Notes: a model not told the origin generated them from the letters alone. A stretch of 64,000 bases of DNA from Megalonaias nervosa (GCA_016617855.1 JAECUM010004305.1:62001-126000); one strand, 5' to 3'; numbered from the stretch's first letter, positions 13,391-25,983 are shown. A program made the numbers and translations.

Positions 13391-13530
13391 TTTAAGCGGG
13401 CCAGTATGGCCAACTATAAACACTATCTAAATTTTCTTTTAAGTGGGCCAGTATGGCCAACTGTAAACACTATTTAAATTTTCATTTAAGTGGGCCAGTA
13501 TGGCCAACTTTTAATACTATCAAGCAGTAA
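13391..13530 (+). repeat. Three tandem ~49-bp units with palindromic core
   Basis: Three consecutive copies of a unit beginning TTTAAGTGGGCCAGTATGG and running through CCAACT...AAACACTAT.TAAATTTTC. Each contains GGCCAGTATGGCC, an interrupted palindrome. Confidence 0.85.
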
Positions 13531-14226
13531 TGTACATACATTGACTCAAGGCTTTTATTGATTCCTCATGCGAATCGTACTTTCTTCGCATTATATTTAA
13601 CAAACAAATATCAAACAAATATTGTGTAAAGAGTCATTAATGAGTAACAAAATACTACAACTTACCTTACTGTTGTCATTGTATGTTTATCTTGCGAGTA
13701 CATATTGAACCAACATATTTTATTTTCATTCAAACATTTGGAACTTTTGCAAAAATTATTGAATTGAACGCACTTATAAAATAAAATTAAACAAAATATG
13801 AAATCCAATAAAAGCTTGATTAAATAGAGATTTGATTATATTAACAAATTTATAACATAATAACACTTCCATGTAACCAGTGTAAAGTCAGTTAAAAGTT
13901 AATGTTATATTTTGTGCTCTGGACAAGAATTAAATTCAGTAAATTCGAAAATAACAACACAAGTGTTTTAATTATAGCTGACTCATACATATATTAAAAG
14001 GCATATTTTGAAAAGGACTGCCTACATGGCCTCGGGTTGGAAACGCATGATACAGTTCAAAACACGTGACAAAAATATTGATGTACGCTTTTGTATTGAA
14101 TTACATCGATAATGTGACACGACACTAGTTTCATGTTTTAGTAGATAAGTGTTATTTAGTGCCGTGAGTAATGATGTACAATATGATAAAGATGCATTCT
14201 TCATACAACAAAAATATTAGTTTACT

Positions 14227-14229
<3 letters not shown>

Positions 14230-14306
<77 letters not shown>
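14230..14306. repeat. (TA)n microsatellite
   Basis: About 38 uninterrupted TA dinucleotides. Overlapping 'YIYIYI' frames on both strands are artefacts of it. Confidence 0.98.
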
Positions 14307-14307
<1 letters not shown>

Positions 14308-14399
14308 TAAAGGAAACCTATTGAACCTATTGGATTCACCGTCTAAATACGGTATATCCAAAAGGTCTAAATTCCAAAACACTACATGACATTCATTCA

Positions 14400-15600
14400 T
14401 CTAATTTTTTTTTTTTTTTTTTTAATTATGTCCCCTGTTTACAAATAGTTAAGAATATTTTTATATTATTCTAATTTACTGAATAACTTCACCAGTGAAA
14501 GTATAAACTAACATCATAAAAATAAGTTTAATAGTTCCTTAAAAATGAATGGGAATTTTAAATTAATTCTGAAGATATTAAGATTAATTATTTATAGAAT
14601 ACTTATTTATTTTATGCTTATAAGTATTATGCACACCATAATTTTTTAATAATTTTGTATTATATAAACATTTCTGCTAAAATAGTGAACAACGGAACAG
14701 TCTGGGCTAAGAGTCCAGACAGGGGCTACAATCAGTCGAGAAGCACGTAGTGAGTAGATGACTTTAATCCGTGAACATTCGTCAATAATATATCAGGATG
14801 TTATATGTTGTATTTTATTCAAACCTGTATTTATACGAAATAAAAATATTAATAAACCTGTTTATTTCAATTTATTCATAAACAGTTATGAGATAGTGTT
14901 CAACAGACAATACGTATCTTTAAGATACAGTTTTATGTATTCTTATGTCTCGAAATATCATTAATCTGTGCTGTATATGCATATTTCCATGTCAACTATT
15001 CGTTAAAGACTAAGACAATTAGGTTAAACATGTAAATATGACGTCATATTGTTTATATTATTGATCACTTAGAAACACAATATATTTAATGACGTAATCA
15101 ATGATATTGAATTCAGTCTGATGAAGCAATAAAGCGAAACCGGTCACATTCTACGTGTTGGTATTGTTTATTATATATATATATATATATATATATCTTG
15201 CACAAAGGTGAATGAGCTGCTTTGAAAATATTTCATGATTAAATTAGCAATGGAAGATGAATAGTTTTACAGTGTTTCATTTGATCTGAATGCAGAACAA
15301 CACCATATCTCACATTAAGTTGGAATTTTGTTTCCTTAAATGAAGTTTTGAACTACTGAACGTACCTGGAAAACAATGAGAAATATAATATAAACAATAG
15401 TAAATGCCACATTTAAATTTTAAAACTAAACTAATAATATTTCATATGGACTGAATCAGCCCGTAATATTGCCAGAATTAGACTGACCTTTGGTCCCAAT
15501 AAGCCCGTACTTGGTACGAATCAACACGTAGTACTTTAGACCCATCACGTGCTACAATGGTAAACTGTTTCTGTCTATTCTCTTTACAAATATGACATCA
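14400..15600. other. Non-coding; possible retroelement 3' end at 15110-15196
   Basis: Mostly AT-rich and featureless. At 15119-15145 the words TGATGAAGCAATAAAGCGAAACCGGTC precede a (TA)n tract (15172-15196). Such a 'GATGAAGC..GCGAAAC' phrase close to a simple-repeat end resembles retroelement 3' termini, and a GIY-YIG fragment of Penelope type lies about 0.9 kb downstream. The link is inference only. Confidence 0.3.
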
Positions 15601-15629
15601 CTGATTTCAATGCTGGGAGAAGGAGGTGC

Positions 15630-15800
15630 CGCGGAGTTTAAGTGGTATAGCGGCAGATTTGTAATGCAAGGATCCTGGATTCAGGACACCCCAGGCCAGC
15701 CTGGGACCTATGCCTTGATGTGTCCCAAAGGTCACTTAGTACCCATGTCCTCAGCATGATACAGCCAATACCGTGTTGAAAGGGCATTAACATTTAACAA
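15630..15800 (+). repeat. tRNA-derived SINE-like element
   Basis: The start GTTTAAGTGGTATAGCGGC resembles an A box, and GGATTCAGGACACC about 40 bases later resembles a B box. A tail with GTGTCCCAAAGGTCACTTAGTACCCATGTCC follows. The build is similar to the SINE at 1568, though the boxes are degenerate. Confidence 0.4.
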
Positions 15801-15989
15801 CCATCAGTGATCATAAATTCGCAAATTTAAAAGTGAAATAAAATTTGAAGTCAATTACGTTCTGACTGCATTATCCTAACCTCTGATTTATGTTGCTGAA
15901 GTCTTTAGTCAAGGGCAGTCTTACAGATTAGACAACCCTACGTACAAAATCAATCAAGGTTAGGATGTGTCAGTAAAAATGTCATTTAA

Positions 15990-16187
15990 GTGTTGACGTC
16001 ATTGATTTGTGCTCTTCAATATGTTGGAGAAACAAATGATTTTAGAAAAATAATGAATTGTCACCAAAACCATACCAGAAGCAAGCTCAACACGAAATTT
16101 GCCAACCATTTCAACTATGCCGTACACTGTCGAGTCGACCAAATGCTGCCTATTTATGGCGAATTTGTCTTGCATGAATACATCTAG
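15990..16187 (+). pseudogene. GIY-YIG endonuclease fragment, Penelope-like retroelement
   Basis: A 65-codon open stretch reads CALQYVGETNDFRKIMNCHQ, then KFANHFN and a later H. This matches the GIY-YIG nuclease pattern of Penelope-like elements, in which (L/I)QYVGET is followed by LRxRMNxH and xxHFN. The first GIY Tyr-Val-Gly half is present. The expected Arg of the LRxR motif is degraded (DFRKIMN). No reverse transcriptase is visible upstream, so this is a small decayed 3' fragment. It could instead derive from another GIY-YIG family. Confidence 0.5.
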
Positions 16188-16265
16188 CCCATAAGTATTA
16201 TTTAGCCCCTATTGAACCAATTTCCTACCAGTTTCAAAAGTATCTCTCTCCTCTAGCAACATCAA

Positions 16266-16325
16266 GTTATTATTATTATTATTATTGTTATTATTATTAT
16301 TATTATTATTGGTGGTGGTGGTGGT
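16266..16325. repeat. (TTA)n-(GGT)n microsatellite
   Basis: A TTATTATTA run is followed directly by GGTGGTGGTGGTGG. Confidence 0.95.
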
Positions 16326-16689
16326 AGTGATGATGTTACTTCTTCCCAACACATTTCCTTGTAATATAAATACATTAATATTACGTTTTTCGTAGTGGAA
16401 ATTATAAATGGGATATACAGACTAGAAGAGAAAAACATGACCTTGTAAATGACGACCAATGTAACCCGAATATCTCCTCATAACGTAAATATTTAGGCCA
16501 GGCTAAACACTACCGTGATATAGTGATTCAAGCTTCCATCCGAACTAGATTGCTTTATACATAAATACTAGCTCATTTTCTAAACACGAAGTTAATTCTC
16601 CTGTTATTGTGTTCTTTTTCTTTAGTTCTGACCTCTTCATTATTTTGCTTCTGATTCCTTATGCCAAAATGTAAATATTCTTTTTCTAC

Positions 16690-17092
16690 ACGTGTCGGTC
16701 TCTATGTGTATATGTTTTTGTGTATATTCTTTATTGTCAAATGTCATTCTCTATATGTGCGTGTGTCTTTGTGTATGTTCTTTATTGTCCAGTTTAATTC
16801 TCTATATGTGCGTGTGTCTTTGTGTATGTTCTTTATTGTCCAATTTCATCCTCTATATGTGCGTGTGTCTTTGTGTATGTTCTTTATTGTCCAATGTAAC
16901 TATATGTGCGTGCGTCTTTGTGTAGTTCGTTATTGTCCAATTTCATTCTCTATATGTGCGTGTCTTTGTGTATGTTCTCTCTTGTCCAATTTAACTCTCT
17001 ATATGTGCGTATGTTTTTGTGAATGTTCTTTATTGTCAAATGTAACTCTATATATGTGCGTGTGTTTCTTAACTTATGTTCTTTATTATCCA
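16690..17092 (+). repeat. Minisatellite, unit about 52 bp
   Basis: Seven to eight copies of a unit like CTCTATATGTGCGTGTGTC, TTTGTGTATGTTC, TTTATTGTCCAATT. Units differ by small indels. Some unit lengths keep the frame open, creating an apparent 197-residue cysteine-rich 'protein' (SLYVRVSLCMFFIVQF repeated). The DNA tandem structure and absence of any domain argue that it is not a gene. Confidence 0.88.
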
Positions 17093-17129
17093 ATGATGAA
17101 GAAATTGCTTTATGTCAAAATATTCGACA

Positions 17130-18110
17130 ACTATAGTTTCCTTTCTCGTCTCTTTTCGCATGCCATTTTCCAGCAATTATTACGTTTCTTTTCCGGGTGT
17201 AGGTCTGAAAATGTAAAATGTGATGATGACGGGAAAAGGACAGGCAGGTTTTAAAACTTTGGTGGATGTTCCGACCTTATCTGCATTTACCACAGCATGG
17301 AATAAAGAAATTTACTAATTAACGGAGGTGTCAGAGTCATAAGCATTTAATATCTTTTACATCAGACAGCTAATTATCACGCCTTTCATCTGTGAAACAA
17401 AAGACATCAGGGTTGTGACAAAGATAATTTTGATGGCTTGTCTTTTAATGTCATGGACTGCATCTAGATCACTAGAATATTATATCTGGTGTAAAGGGGG
17501 GCGGGGGGGGGCGGATGACTTGACGTGAAGACGTGCGTGTGCCCCTCTGTTAATTATTTGGCGATCGTTATCTAGGGGATGACCTCCCTCGATGTTATTA
17601 CCCAGTGTGAATAGATAGATAAAACATTGACAGAGAACTAAGCAAGAGTATTGAGAAGAAATAAACACATACGAGCCCCCTTAAATAGTACAATAAAATA
17701 AATTTAATTATTTAATACATAAGCTAAAATTGCAATTGCGATCCAACCGATTTACAATAATGGAATTTAATAGCAGTGTTCAATTTACGGATTTGTTCAT
17801 CATAGTAACGAGTGGTGAGAAGAGTACAATGTCCACGCCTGACTTGCATCACCTGGTGTCGTTCTCTCTTGACTTTGTGTATTCCACGTCTAGCGTGTAT
17901 GCTTAGTTCTTCCTCTTGACCCTTCTATTCTGAACTCTCTATTTGCGGACTTCCCTCTTGGACTGTCCTCATCGGGTTTCTCGGGAGTAATATAGGAAGC
18001 TGTTCCCTTAAGGTGGCGCTCTACAGTTTCGTATTTTGCATAGGGTTAGAATGTTAAAGAAGAAGACTTCCTCCGGGTTCCCTCACTAGTTATACTGGCT
18101 ATTTAAAGAA
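17130..18110. other. Non-coding; contains a G-run
   Basis: No gene recognised. At 17495-17513 is an almost pure G tract (GGGGGGCGGGGGGGGGCGG), which could form a G-quadruplex on the + strand. Confidence 0.45.
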
Positions 18111-18114
18111 GACC

Positions 18115-18312
18115 TGGTATATCTTAGGTGTTGTTCAAAGAACCTTTAATTCCCTTTATTTTGGTGTATGATTGATGGGTGTAGTATGGGTTATAGAGTA
18201 TACAGCTTGGCCTTACTCCAGATGTGCACCTTTCAAAAAGTGCTAGCTCCACTTGGTCATTTTCACTTCCTGAACTTCAGAGGTAAATTGTAAAAAAAAG
18301 AGCCGATAACTT
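18115..18312 (+). repeat. Dispersed repeat, copy A
   Basis: The sequence from GACCTGGTATATCTTAGG through AGAGCCGATAAC matches, in inverted orientation, 57800-58012. Shared phrases include the CTTGGCCTTACTCCAGATGTGCACC region, GGTAAATTGTAAAAAAAAGAGCCGATAAC, and AAAGAACCTTTAATTCC. No ORF is present; the repeat probably extends a little beyond these limits. Confidence 0.75.
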
Positions 18313-18319
18313 TTTTTTA

Positions 18320-19840
18320 CATTTGATATATTTGGTAATTCATTCATTGCACTTTCAGTAGCTGGTATTGTCTAGTCTGGCAAAATTCATTTTCCCTATT
18401 TTAAAAGCTACTAAGGATAATGTACTTTAGAGAAATTCAGGCTGATTTTTGGAGCACAAGGGAGCAGTCATTTTAGTTAGCAGTATGCTAAGATCATTTA
18501 CAATTTCCAAAAGTACAATATCCAAAGAAATGTCAGCCACATTACATCAAGGTATCATAGAAGTATGCCAACATTCTCTCCACTGTGCATGTTTTAAATG
18601 CAGAGAACTTCACCATACATACATCACTCTCTCAAAAGTACATAATAACTGGTGAGCGCCCCCTAAATGACAAGATTACGACTAAAGCTGTATATGTTCA
18701 CCACCTATCCATATATATAAAATTCTCTTACTTCCGTTATTCAGAGACGTAAATAGCTATCCACACTGCATAACGTGACCTTAACGATTAACGGTCCTTA
18801 CAAATACTATATTTGAGGTAAGGTACAATCGTTATCTATAGTTACAAATGACCATTGCAATATACCAAGTCTGACCTTAATTAAACAGTTCATCATCCCT
18901 GTTCCACGCCGCAATTGACGTATATATCAGCATACATAACAGCTGGCTAGTCAATTCCGCTCAATAAGATAAATGCTCGATTACTATTGCATAACAGTCA
19001 CTAAATTCTACCTTACAGTAACCAATAACCTGCAAGATCATTTGAGCATTACAAAATCATATATAAATATGCAGTTATCATTAACTCACGATAAACAGTA
19101 TCATCCTACAAAGGAAATTAATTCATAAATCCCTAAATCATATGCTATACATTTGCATAAAACCAAACAGCAAAATAGAAAATTACATGGAAATTAAAAT
19201 TGCGTACCTTAATGCTGTTTCTTTTCCACGCAAACCATGCGTCCTAGTACTATAGCCCGTCTTTTCCTTTCAATAGAGCTATCTGGCCTCTTTACTTGTT
19301 AACGAGGGAAAACACTATTCTTTTAGGTTTCCCACGGAGTCAACCTGACTTCTCTCAAGCAAGATTTCGGACTAAAGAATTCTGAACCAAGTCGCTACCT
19401 TAAATTCCCCATTATTTCGAAAGTGTACGCCTTAATTTTAACTGACCAATCGAAAGCAACTGTTCCTAAATTCTTCCCAAAATAATCATGCCTTTCATCA
19501 GTTTTCGACAGCCTAGAATATGCGGCAATTAGCTTTCCTTTGAAGATCAATTATTTGACATGGAGTTCTCTACCGCGGTCATGGCTGGTAACCATACTAT
19601 ACTTTCTTATGATAGCGTTACGGTCAATTCTACTGAAGCTTAACGTAGGACCTTTTATGTTTCAGAGATGAAATAAGGGAAATATCAAAGTGAACTTTCT
19701 TAAAGACATTTCTCTGGTATGACTATGATAAAATTTTAATGCACAATTTATTCAACTTGAAGATTCAGTACTTCTTCAAAATTCGACACATTGCATCTAG
19801 TTTAAATAAAGTGAAGGAAAAAGAGGCAACGTCACTCTGT
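18320..19840. other. Non-coding DNA
   Basis: No domain-bearing frame or RNA gene recognised. A 68-codon ORF at 18449-18655 has no motif. Confidence 0.4.
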
Positions 19841-19844
19841 AGGG

Positions 19845-20365
19845 TTGATTATTTGGTCCCCTGTTGATAGATAATATCACGCTAGGGTACTGATTTGGCG
19901 CCTTGTTGATAAATAATGTCATGCTATAGGGTAATGATTTGGCCCCTTGTTGATAGATAATGTCACACTAAAGGGTACTGATTTTTGGTCTCTTGTTGAT
20001 AGATAATGTCACGCTATAGGGTTCTGATTTAGCCCCTTCTCGATTGATATTGTCATGCTATAGGGTATTGATTTGGCTCCTTGTTGATATATAATGTTAC
20101 ACTAAATGGTACTGATTTTAGCCCCTTGTTAATAGATAATATCACACTATAGGGTACTGATTTGGCCCCTTCTTGATTGATACTGTCATGCTATAGGGTA
20201 CTGATTTGGCTCCTTGTTTATATATAATGTCAGGCTAAAAGGTTAATGATTTAGCCCCTTGTTGACAGATAATATCACGCTATAGGGTTAATATTTTGGC
20301 CCTTTGTTTATACATAATGTCGTGCAATAGGGTTAATGAGTAAACCCCCTGTTCATATATAATGT
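19845..20365 (+). repeat. Minisatellite, unit about 45 bp (left half)
   Basis: About 12 copies of a unit such as TGATTTGGCCCCTTGTTGAT + AGATAATGTCACGCTATAGG + GTAC. The same array resumes at 22765, on the far side of the retrotransposon fragment. Confidence 0.92.
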
Positions 20366-22745
20366 GTATGGGAGTGTATTGGAGGGATAGTACCTCTTGT
20401 GTGGGAACAGTCGTACCTTCTTCCGGTAGCTCGCCAACCTGTGGTCTCCACATGCACTCAGTTCTCACCTGTGACTCCAAGAAACTATAAATGCGCAGCG
20501 GCCACACCCCGGTAAACCAAACAGGCGGGCTCAAACCAGCTGAGGGTAGCCGACGGGTCTTAAGCCCTCGGTGAATTAGGGCTTGTTTACCCAAGCATGG
20601 CATGTGAAGACTGGATTCGGCTGACTGCGCGGAGGAAATCGATAGCTAGTTCAACGGGCAGGAAGGCGATTCCCAGTAACGCGTTGTGGAGTTCATAGAG
20701 CATGTCGAGGCAATTAGGAAGTCATGATCATCCACTGCATCCGATTTCATCTCCAAATGTCTTGACCATGTCTTGCTGCACTGAAAGAACTCTATGGCCC
20801 CTCATCATCAGGATCACCACCTCTCGTCAGTGCGCTGATCACTGACAAAGAGAAGATTCTCAGAGGGGGTGGGGGGGTGGGGGCTGAGCACATCAACTGC
20901 GTCATGAACCGACCAACATCCATCAATGATCAAGCCACTGATAGTCAGCCCATGTGCCAGTCAGTGAATAACTAGGTGACCCACCAGCCCTGTTAAACGC
21001 CAGAAAGTGATACGTCTGCTCTCTAGCGGCAAAGCACATGGCTCAGACTCAATCTCAGCAGACGTATACAAGGAAGGCGAAGCAGTTCTGGTTGAAAAGC
21101 TCCATCAGTTGTTTCAGCTCATGTGGTAGAAAGACAAGATCCCACAGGAATGCAAGGACGCTTCTATTATACACCTGTACAAGCGCAAAGGGAAACATCA
21201 GACCTGTGAGAACAACCGAGGTATATCTTTGCTCTCCATCGCAGGCAAGATACTCGCCAGGATTTTTCTCAACCGTCTCACATCACACCTTGACCAGCGA
21301 CTCGTATCAGAAAGCTAATATGGATTCCAGAAGGAGCGCCGAATCATGGCGTTCGCAGCTAGGCAGCTGCAAGAGAAGTCTCAGGAGCAGAATATTTACC
21401 ATTTCTCCGCCTATGTCGACCTGAACAAGGCCTACGACACTGTTAGTAGAGAGTGCATGTGGAAGATCATGGCCAAACATGGATGTGCAAGGAAATATAT
21501 CACCGTAGTGCAACAATTCCATAACGGCGTGGAAGATAGAGTCCGAGACAATGGTGAGACGTCTGAGACTTTCCCAGTCTCGAACGGAGTGAAGCAAAGA
21601 TGTGTACTGGCGTCAACACTTCTCACTCTCATGTTCTCCGCCATGTTCACTGATTCCTTCAGAGATGGTTATGTTGGAATCAGCATCAGATACCGAACTG
21701 ATGGAAAACTGTTCAACCTCAGGAATCTTTAAAATTAAGTCGACGACAGACACCGTCACAGCCACGCTATTTGCTGATGACTGCACCCTCAACGCTGTCT
21801 CTAAAGTTGACATGCAATGCAGCGTCGACAAGTTCTCTGATGCTTGCACAAATTTTGGCCTTACGATCAGCACAAAGAGGACTGAAGTAATGTATCAGGA
21901 AACCGTGCGCTGAGCCAAATATCACAATCAACAGGCGCAAACTGAGCTCAGTGAGCAGGTTCTCCTACCTTGGCAGCACTCTGTACCAGAACGTCGTCAT
22001 TGATGACGAAGTTAATGCCAGGATTGCAAAGGCCAGAGCAGCCTTCAGCAGACTACATGCCGATGTCTGGAACAGAAGAGGTATTAATCTTCAGACAAAG
22101 CTGAAGGTGTACAGAACGATAGTACTCCAGGCGCTACTATATGCCTGCGAAATCCGGACAGTGTGCCAGCAACATGCAAAGAAACTGAACCACTTCCACG
22201 CAACTTGCCTTATAAGACTCTTCTACATCAAGTGTCAAGACAGGATCCCGGATACTGAGTTCCTTGATCAAGCAGGCCTGTCCAGTCCATCCTGATACAG
22301 TCACAGTTGCGATGGGCAGACCATGCAGCTCGCATGCCAGAAAATCTGGCTTCTGAAAAGACTCTTTTATTGCTAGTTACAACAAGGAAAACTCTCCAAA
22401 GGCGGCCAGAGGAAACGCTAAATGGACACCTTGAAGACGTCTTTGAAAGATTTTGTCATAAGCACTGACACGTGGGAGCAGACTCCACAGGAAAGGGGCG
22501 TATGGCGCTACTCCATCGGAAAAGGCGCTGCAGCTTGCGAGGCCAACTGTACAGCCGCAGCAGAATAACGGAGGGAGGCCAGAAAAGCCTGAACCATCCA
22601 CCCCACGATCGGCGGTGCTTCCATCCGTTGTCCACACTGCCACAAAACATTCAGGGCGCGTATCGGCCTCTTCAGCTACTTACGCACCCACAGACCAATC
22701 GATCACCCTCAAACACTAGATAACTAAAATGGTCCTCGTCTACTC
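20366..22745 (+). pseudogene. Non-LTR retrotransposon reverse transcriptase, decayed
   Basis: This is the remnant of a LINE-type element. In order, and in shifting frames, come an RT lead-in (ENNRGISLLSIAGKILARI, 21209-21270), YGFQKER (21320), motif A (AYVDLNKAYDTV, 21411-21446), motif B (GVKQRCVLAS, 21588), and motif C with the catalytic FADD (21770-21781). The post-RT region with RRGINLQTKLKVYRTIV (22076-22130) follows. Near 22615-22700 the frame encodes a CPHC-type Cys/His finger followed by ARIGLFSYLRTH, typical of the tail of such elements. Several frameshifts and stops mean it is inactive. No intact endonuclease domain is seen upstream. Its edges coincide with a minisatellite on both sides. 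Confidence 0.88.
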
Positions 22746-22764
22746 GACGGACGAACATTTGTAT

Positions 22765-23145
22765 AGGGTGAATGATTTGGCCCCTTGTTGATAAATAATG
22801 TTGGGATATAGGGTTAATTTGATCCTTCATTTATTTATAATGTCACGCTATAGGGTTAATGATTTTTCCCCTTGTTAATAGATAATGTCACGCTATAGGC
22901 CTGATTTGGCCCCTTGCTGACAGATAATGTCACTCTATAGGGTTACTGATTTGGACCTTTGTTGATATATAATGTCATGCTATAGGGTTAATGATTTGAT
23001 CCCTTGTTGAGAGATAATGTCACGCTATAGGACTGATTTGGCCCCTTGCTGACAGATAATGTCACACTATAGGGTTAATGATTTGGCCCCTTTGTAGATA
23101 GAAAATATCACACCGTAGGATTAATGATTTGGCCCCTCGCCGATT
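22765..23145 (+). repeat. Minisatellite, unit about 45 bp (right half)
   Basis: About eight more copies of the unit seen at 19845-20365 (GATTTGGCCCC.TTGTTGAT..ATAATGTCACGCTATAGG), in the same orientation. Confidence 0.92.
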
Positions 23146-23149
23146 GTAG

Positions 23150-23709
23150 TATATGTAAACCATGCAACTCTGAGAAAGCCTGAAGCAATTATTCATCTCG
23201 TAAAATGAGATTATATACTACCTAATCTTTTCTGAATTTTATTTAAAATATGTGCATTCAGTCCTTAACTACTACCAGCATAACTGCCTGGGCCTTTCTA
23301 ACAGTATGCATACAGGAACTTGTTCAGTCATATACTACTAAAAAGTAGTCATTGACAGTTGACTTCTCTAATTTTTCTTTAAAATATAGTGCAAACGCAA
23401 AGTCAAAGATATGATACAAAGTGACAATTAAGAAAATAAGTAAAATGCAATTCAGTCAGACAAACAAGAGTCCCTGATATCTGCCTAATGCAAGAAACCA
23501 AACACAAGAGCAGTTTACCAAGAAATCTGGGTCAGATGGACGCTTTCAGTTGAAATTTATCTAATGTTGTTCACTGCACAAGTATTTTAAGGTTTCTCCA
23601 AATTTGGAATCTTCATAGAGCACATCAACATTATTTGCCCAATACTTAAAGGTACCTATGCCAGTGTCATAGTTGGTAAAAGTTATGTTAACGTTGTATC
23701 TTCAAGTGC

Positions 23710-23794
<85 letters not shown>

Positions 23795-24015
23795 ACAGAT
23801 AAAGTTGTGTGATTCTTGCTATATTTTTGTAACAAGTGCCTTATTGCATGGTGGAATGGCATTATTTGAATAAATCTGAAATGCTTTCAAGCTAAGAACG
23901 TATTTGGGTCAAGTTCGGTTAAATTAGGTTAAGAGGTTATGGACAATAGGTTTTTAAGTGTTTTCCACCTTTAGTAACATGAGTCATATTTATTGACAGA
24001 TTGACATGACTTTTC
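23150..24015. other. Non-coding; (GT)n at 23713-23791
   Basis: No gene recognised. A GT microsatellite with a GCGTGCG interruption occupies 23713-23791. Confidence 0.6.
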
Positions 24016-24019
24016 AAAG

Positions 24020-24150
24020 TTAAAAGCACCTCATTCCAAAATGTGTTCTGTAATATTTCGTCGAATTCTGTTGAGTGGCTTTGTGGAAGACGTCTTTTAA
24101 ATGATTTTCAATTCTTTTCTATTCTTAGTAACCGCTGCCACAGTTGGCTA
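24020..24150 (+). repeat. Dispersed repeat fragment
   Basis: AATTCTGTTGAGTGGCTTTG..GAAGACGTCTTTTAAA..TTCTTAGTAACCGCTGCCA parallels 26022-26100 (AATTCTGTTGATGAGCGGTTTGGAGAAGACG..GTTCTTAGTAACAGAGGTCAT). Both belong to one degenerate interspersed family. Confidence 0.6.
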
Positions 24151-24310
24151 CGGATTAGCATCATTTTAATTTCATTTAATGGCATTAACACTTTAATGCT
24201 TTCTGTCAATTCATTCAAGCAGTTTCCGATAAGAAGTTTTCTAAAATATTGCTAGTAACAATAATCATAGTTGATGGTGAATTGGCTTCATATATATATA
24301 TATATAGAAT

Positions 24311-24460
24311 ATATGTATAGTATGTACGCTGTATCAATGACATACCACGAGATGTATAAAGTTTTCATTAAAAGGAAACGAAGCTTGCTGAGTTTCCTTT
24401 CAATGAAAAATTTATACAACGAGTGGTATATCATTGATACAGCGTACATGCTGTACATAT
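24311..24460. repeat. Long imperfect hairpin (inverted repeat, ~57-bp arms)
   Basis: The left arm 24322-24379 and right arm 24392-24449 are near-perfect reverse complements with about seven mismatches. Both contain TGTACGCTGTATCAATGA at their outer ends and AAAGGAAAC at the loop side. The loop is about 12 bases (GAAGCTTGCTGA). It may be a short MITE or a hairpin-forming transcript. An 89-codon ORF through it is a by-product. Confidence 0.85.
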
Positions 24461-24945
24461 ATTTTATTTATATCACATACAAATACATATATTTGCCCTT
24501 TGAACTGAGTTCAGATTTACTACAAGCAGCTGTGTATTGACCTAGTGAATGAACTCCTCATATCCCCGAGTGGGTCCGCTACAAAATGTAGTTCTATGCA
24601 TTTAATGGCTATTTACAATCACCTCTGCATATTGATAAGTTGATTGTTTTCTTTTCTTAGTTTCTATTTTTCTCCACATTGATTATATCAATATAATACA
24701 CACTTATGATTTAAACATGAAAGATGGTTTTAATGATAGAAGTACAGTAGAGCACTATTTACACTGGGATAGCTACGTCATTCACATGAACGCCAGTCAC
24801 ATACCGGCGCATGGAAATTAATGTGGAATAGAAACTAAGCCAACTGATGAACCAACAAAAGGTAATTAAAATATTTTAATATATTTACAGTTAATCTAAG
24901 TCATTATTCTGCTTTAGCAACAGTACAACCGACCATAATCCCCCC

Positions 24946-25089
24946 CCCCTCTCTCTCTCTCTCTCATCCTTTGGTCGGTTTGACTTAACTTTTACCATCA
25001 TTCATAAGTCCAGAGATATCGTGGGATTAACACAAACGCAAATTCTCTACGTTCGTCATTTCATAGATTAAAATCCCGTATCTTGCTAC

Positions 25090-25140
<51 letters not shown>

Positions 25141-25271
25141 CTCTCTCATCCTTTGGTCGGTTTGACTTAACTTTTACCATCATTCATAAGTCCAGAGATA
25201 TCGTGGGATTAACACAAACGCAAATTCTTTACGTTCGTCATTTCATAGATTAAAATCCCGTATCTTGCTAC

Positions 25272-25310
<39 letters not shown>
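24946..25310. repeat. Two tandem units bounded by (CT)n / (GA)n
   Basis: A block beginning CTCTCTCTCATCCTTTGGTC and ending TTGCTACGATGAGAGAGAGA occurs twice in tandem (24950-25137 and 25138-25309). The cores are nearly identical (one difference seen: ATTCTCTACG versus ATTCTTTACG). Each unit has complementary ends, so the block has terminal inverted repeats made of microsatellite plus ATC/GAT. Confidence 0.9.
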
Positions 25311-25312
<2 letters not shown>

Positions 25313-25923
25313 CCTTTGGACATTTTCATATTTAAATAATAATCGATTATTTAGAACATTATAGTATGTTTAAGAAAAAAAAAACTACAAAACAACATTA
25401 AGTACATCACAGTATGTGTACCAAGTAACCGAGGAATTTACTGGTTTGCAACTTTGTATCATTGATAAATACTGTAGATAAATCCCAAGGAAAGTGCACA
25501 CGTATCGTTACGACGAATCATATTCTTGTAGGTTAGTTGGTGTAATTTCTGTTTCAAGGTTTTAATCCAGCCCAAATTCCTTTTCTCTCTCATTCCACAT
25601 TTCTGCGCAGTTTGTCCGTTATGCATGAGAGGGGAGGGGAGAACAGAAAGCAGAAAGAATTGTGATGAAAATGTGTACCATATTAAATTAATTTAGAAAA
25701 CGGGGATTATTAATACTTTTCATCATTATTTTTCATACGTCACTATTGACTAATGTGTGGAAATTGATCATTGATCTAGAATCAACTACAGACGCTCGCG
25801 AGAATGTTTATATATGAGTATTATTGCGCCATGGGCGGATCAGAATTTGATATACCAATAGTATTGGTATATCAAAGTGCTTTATACCAACACTTTAAAT
25901 GCATGTTATTTTTTAATGTATGT

Positions 25924-25925
<2 letters not shown>

Positions 25926-25983
<58 letters not shown>
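25926..25983. repeat. (TA)n microsatellite
   Basis: About 29 TA dinucleotides. Confidence 0.97.

Noticed and set aside
16661..17254. 197-codon cysteine-rich ORF resembling a secreted repeat protein
   Set aside because: Produced by the 52-bp minisatellite; no signal peptide or domain, and the repeat changes frame.
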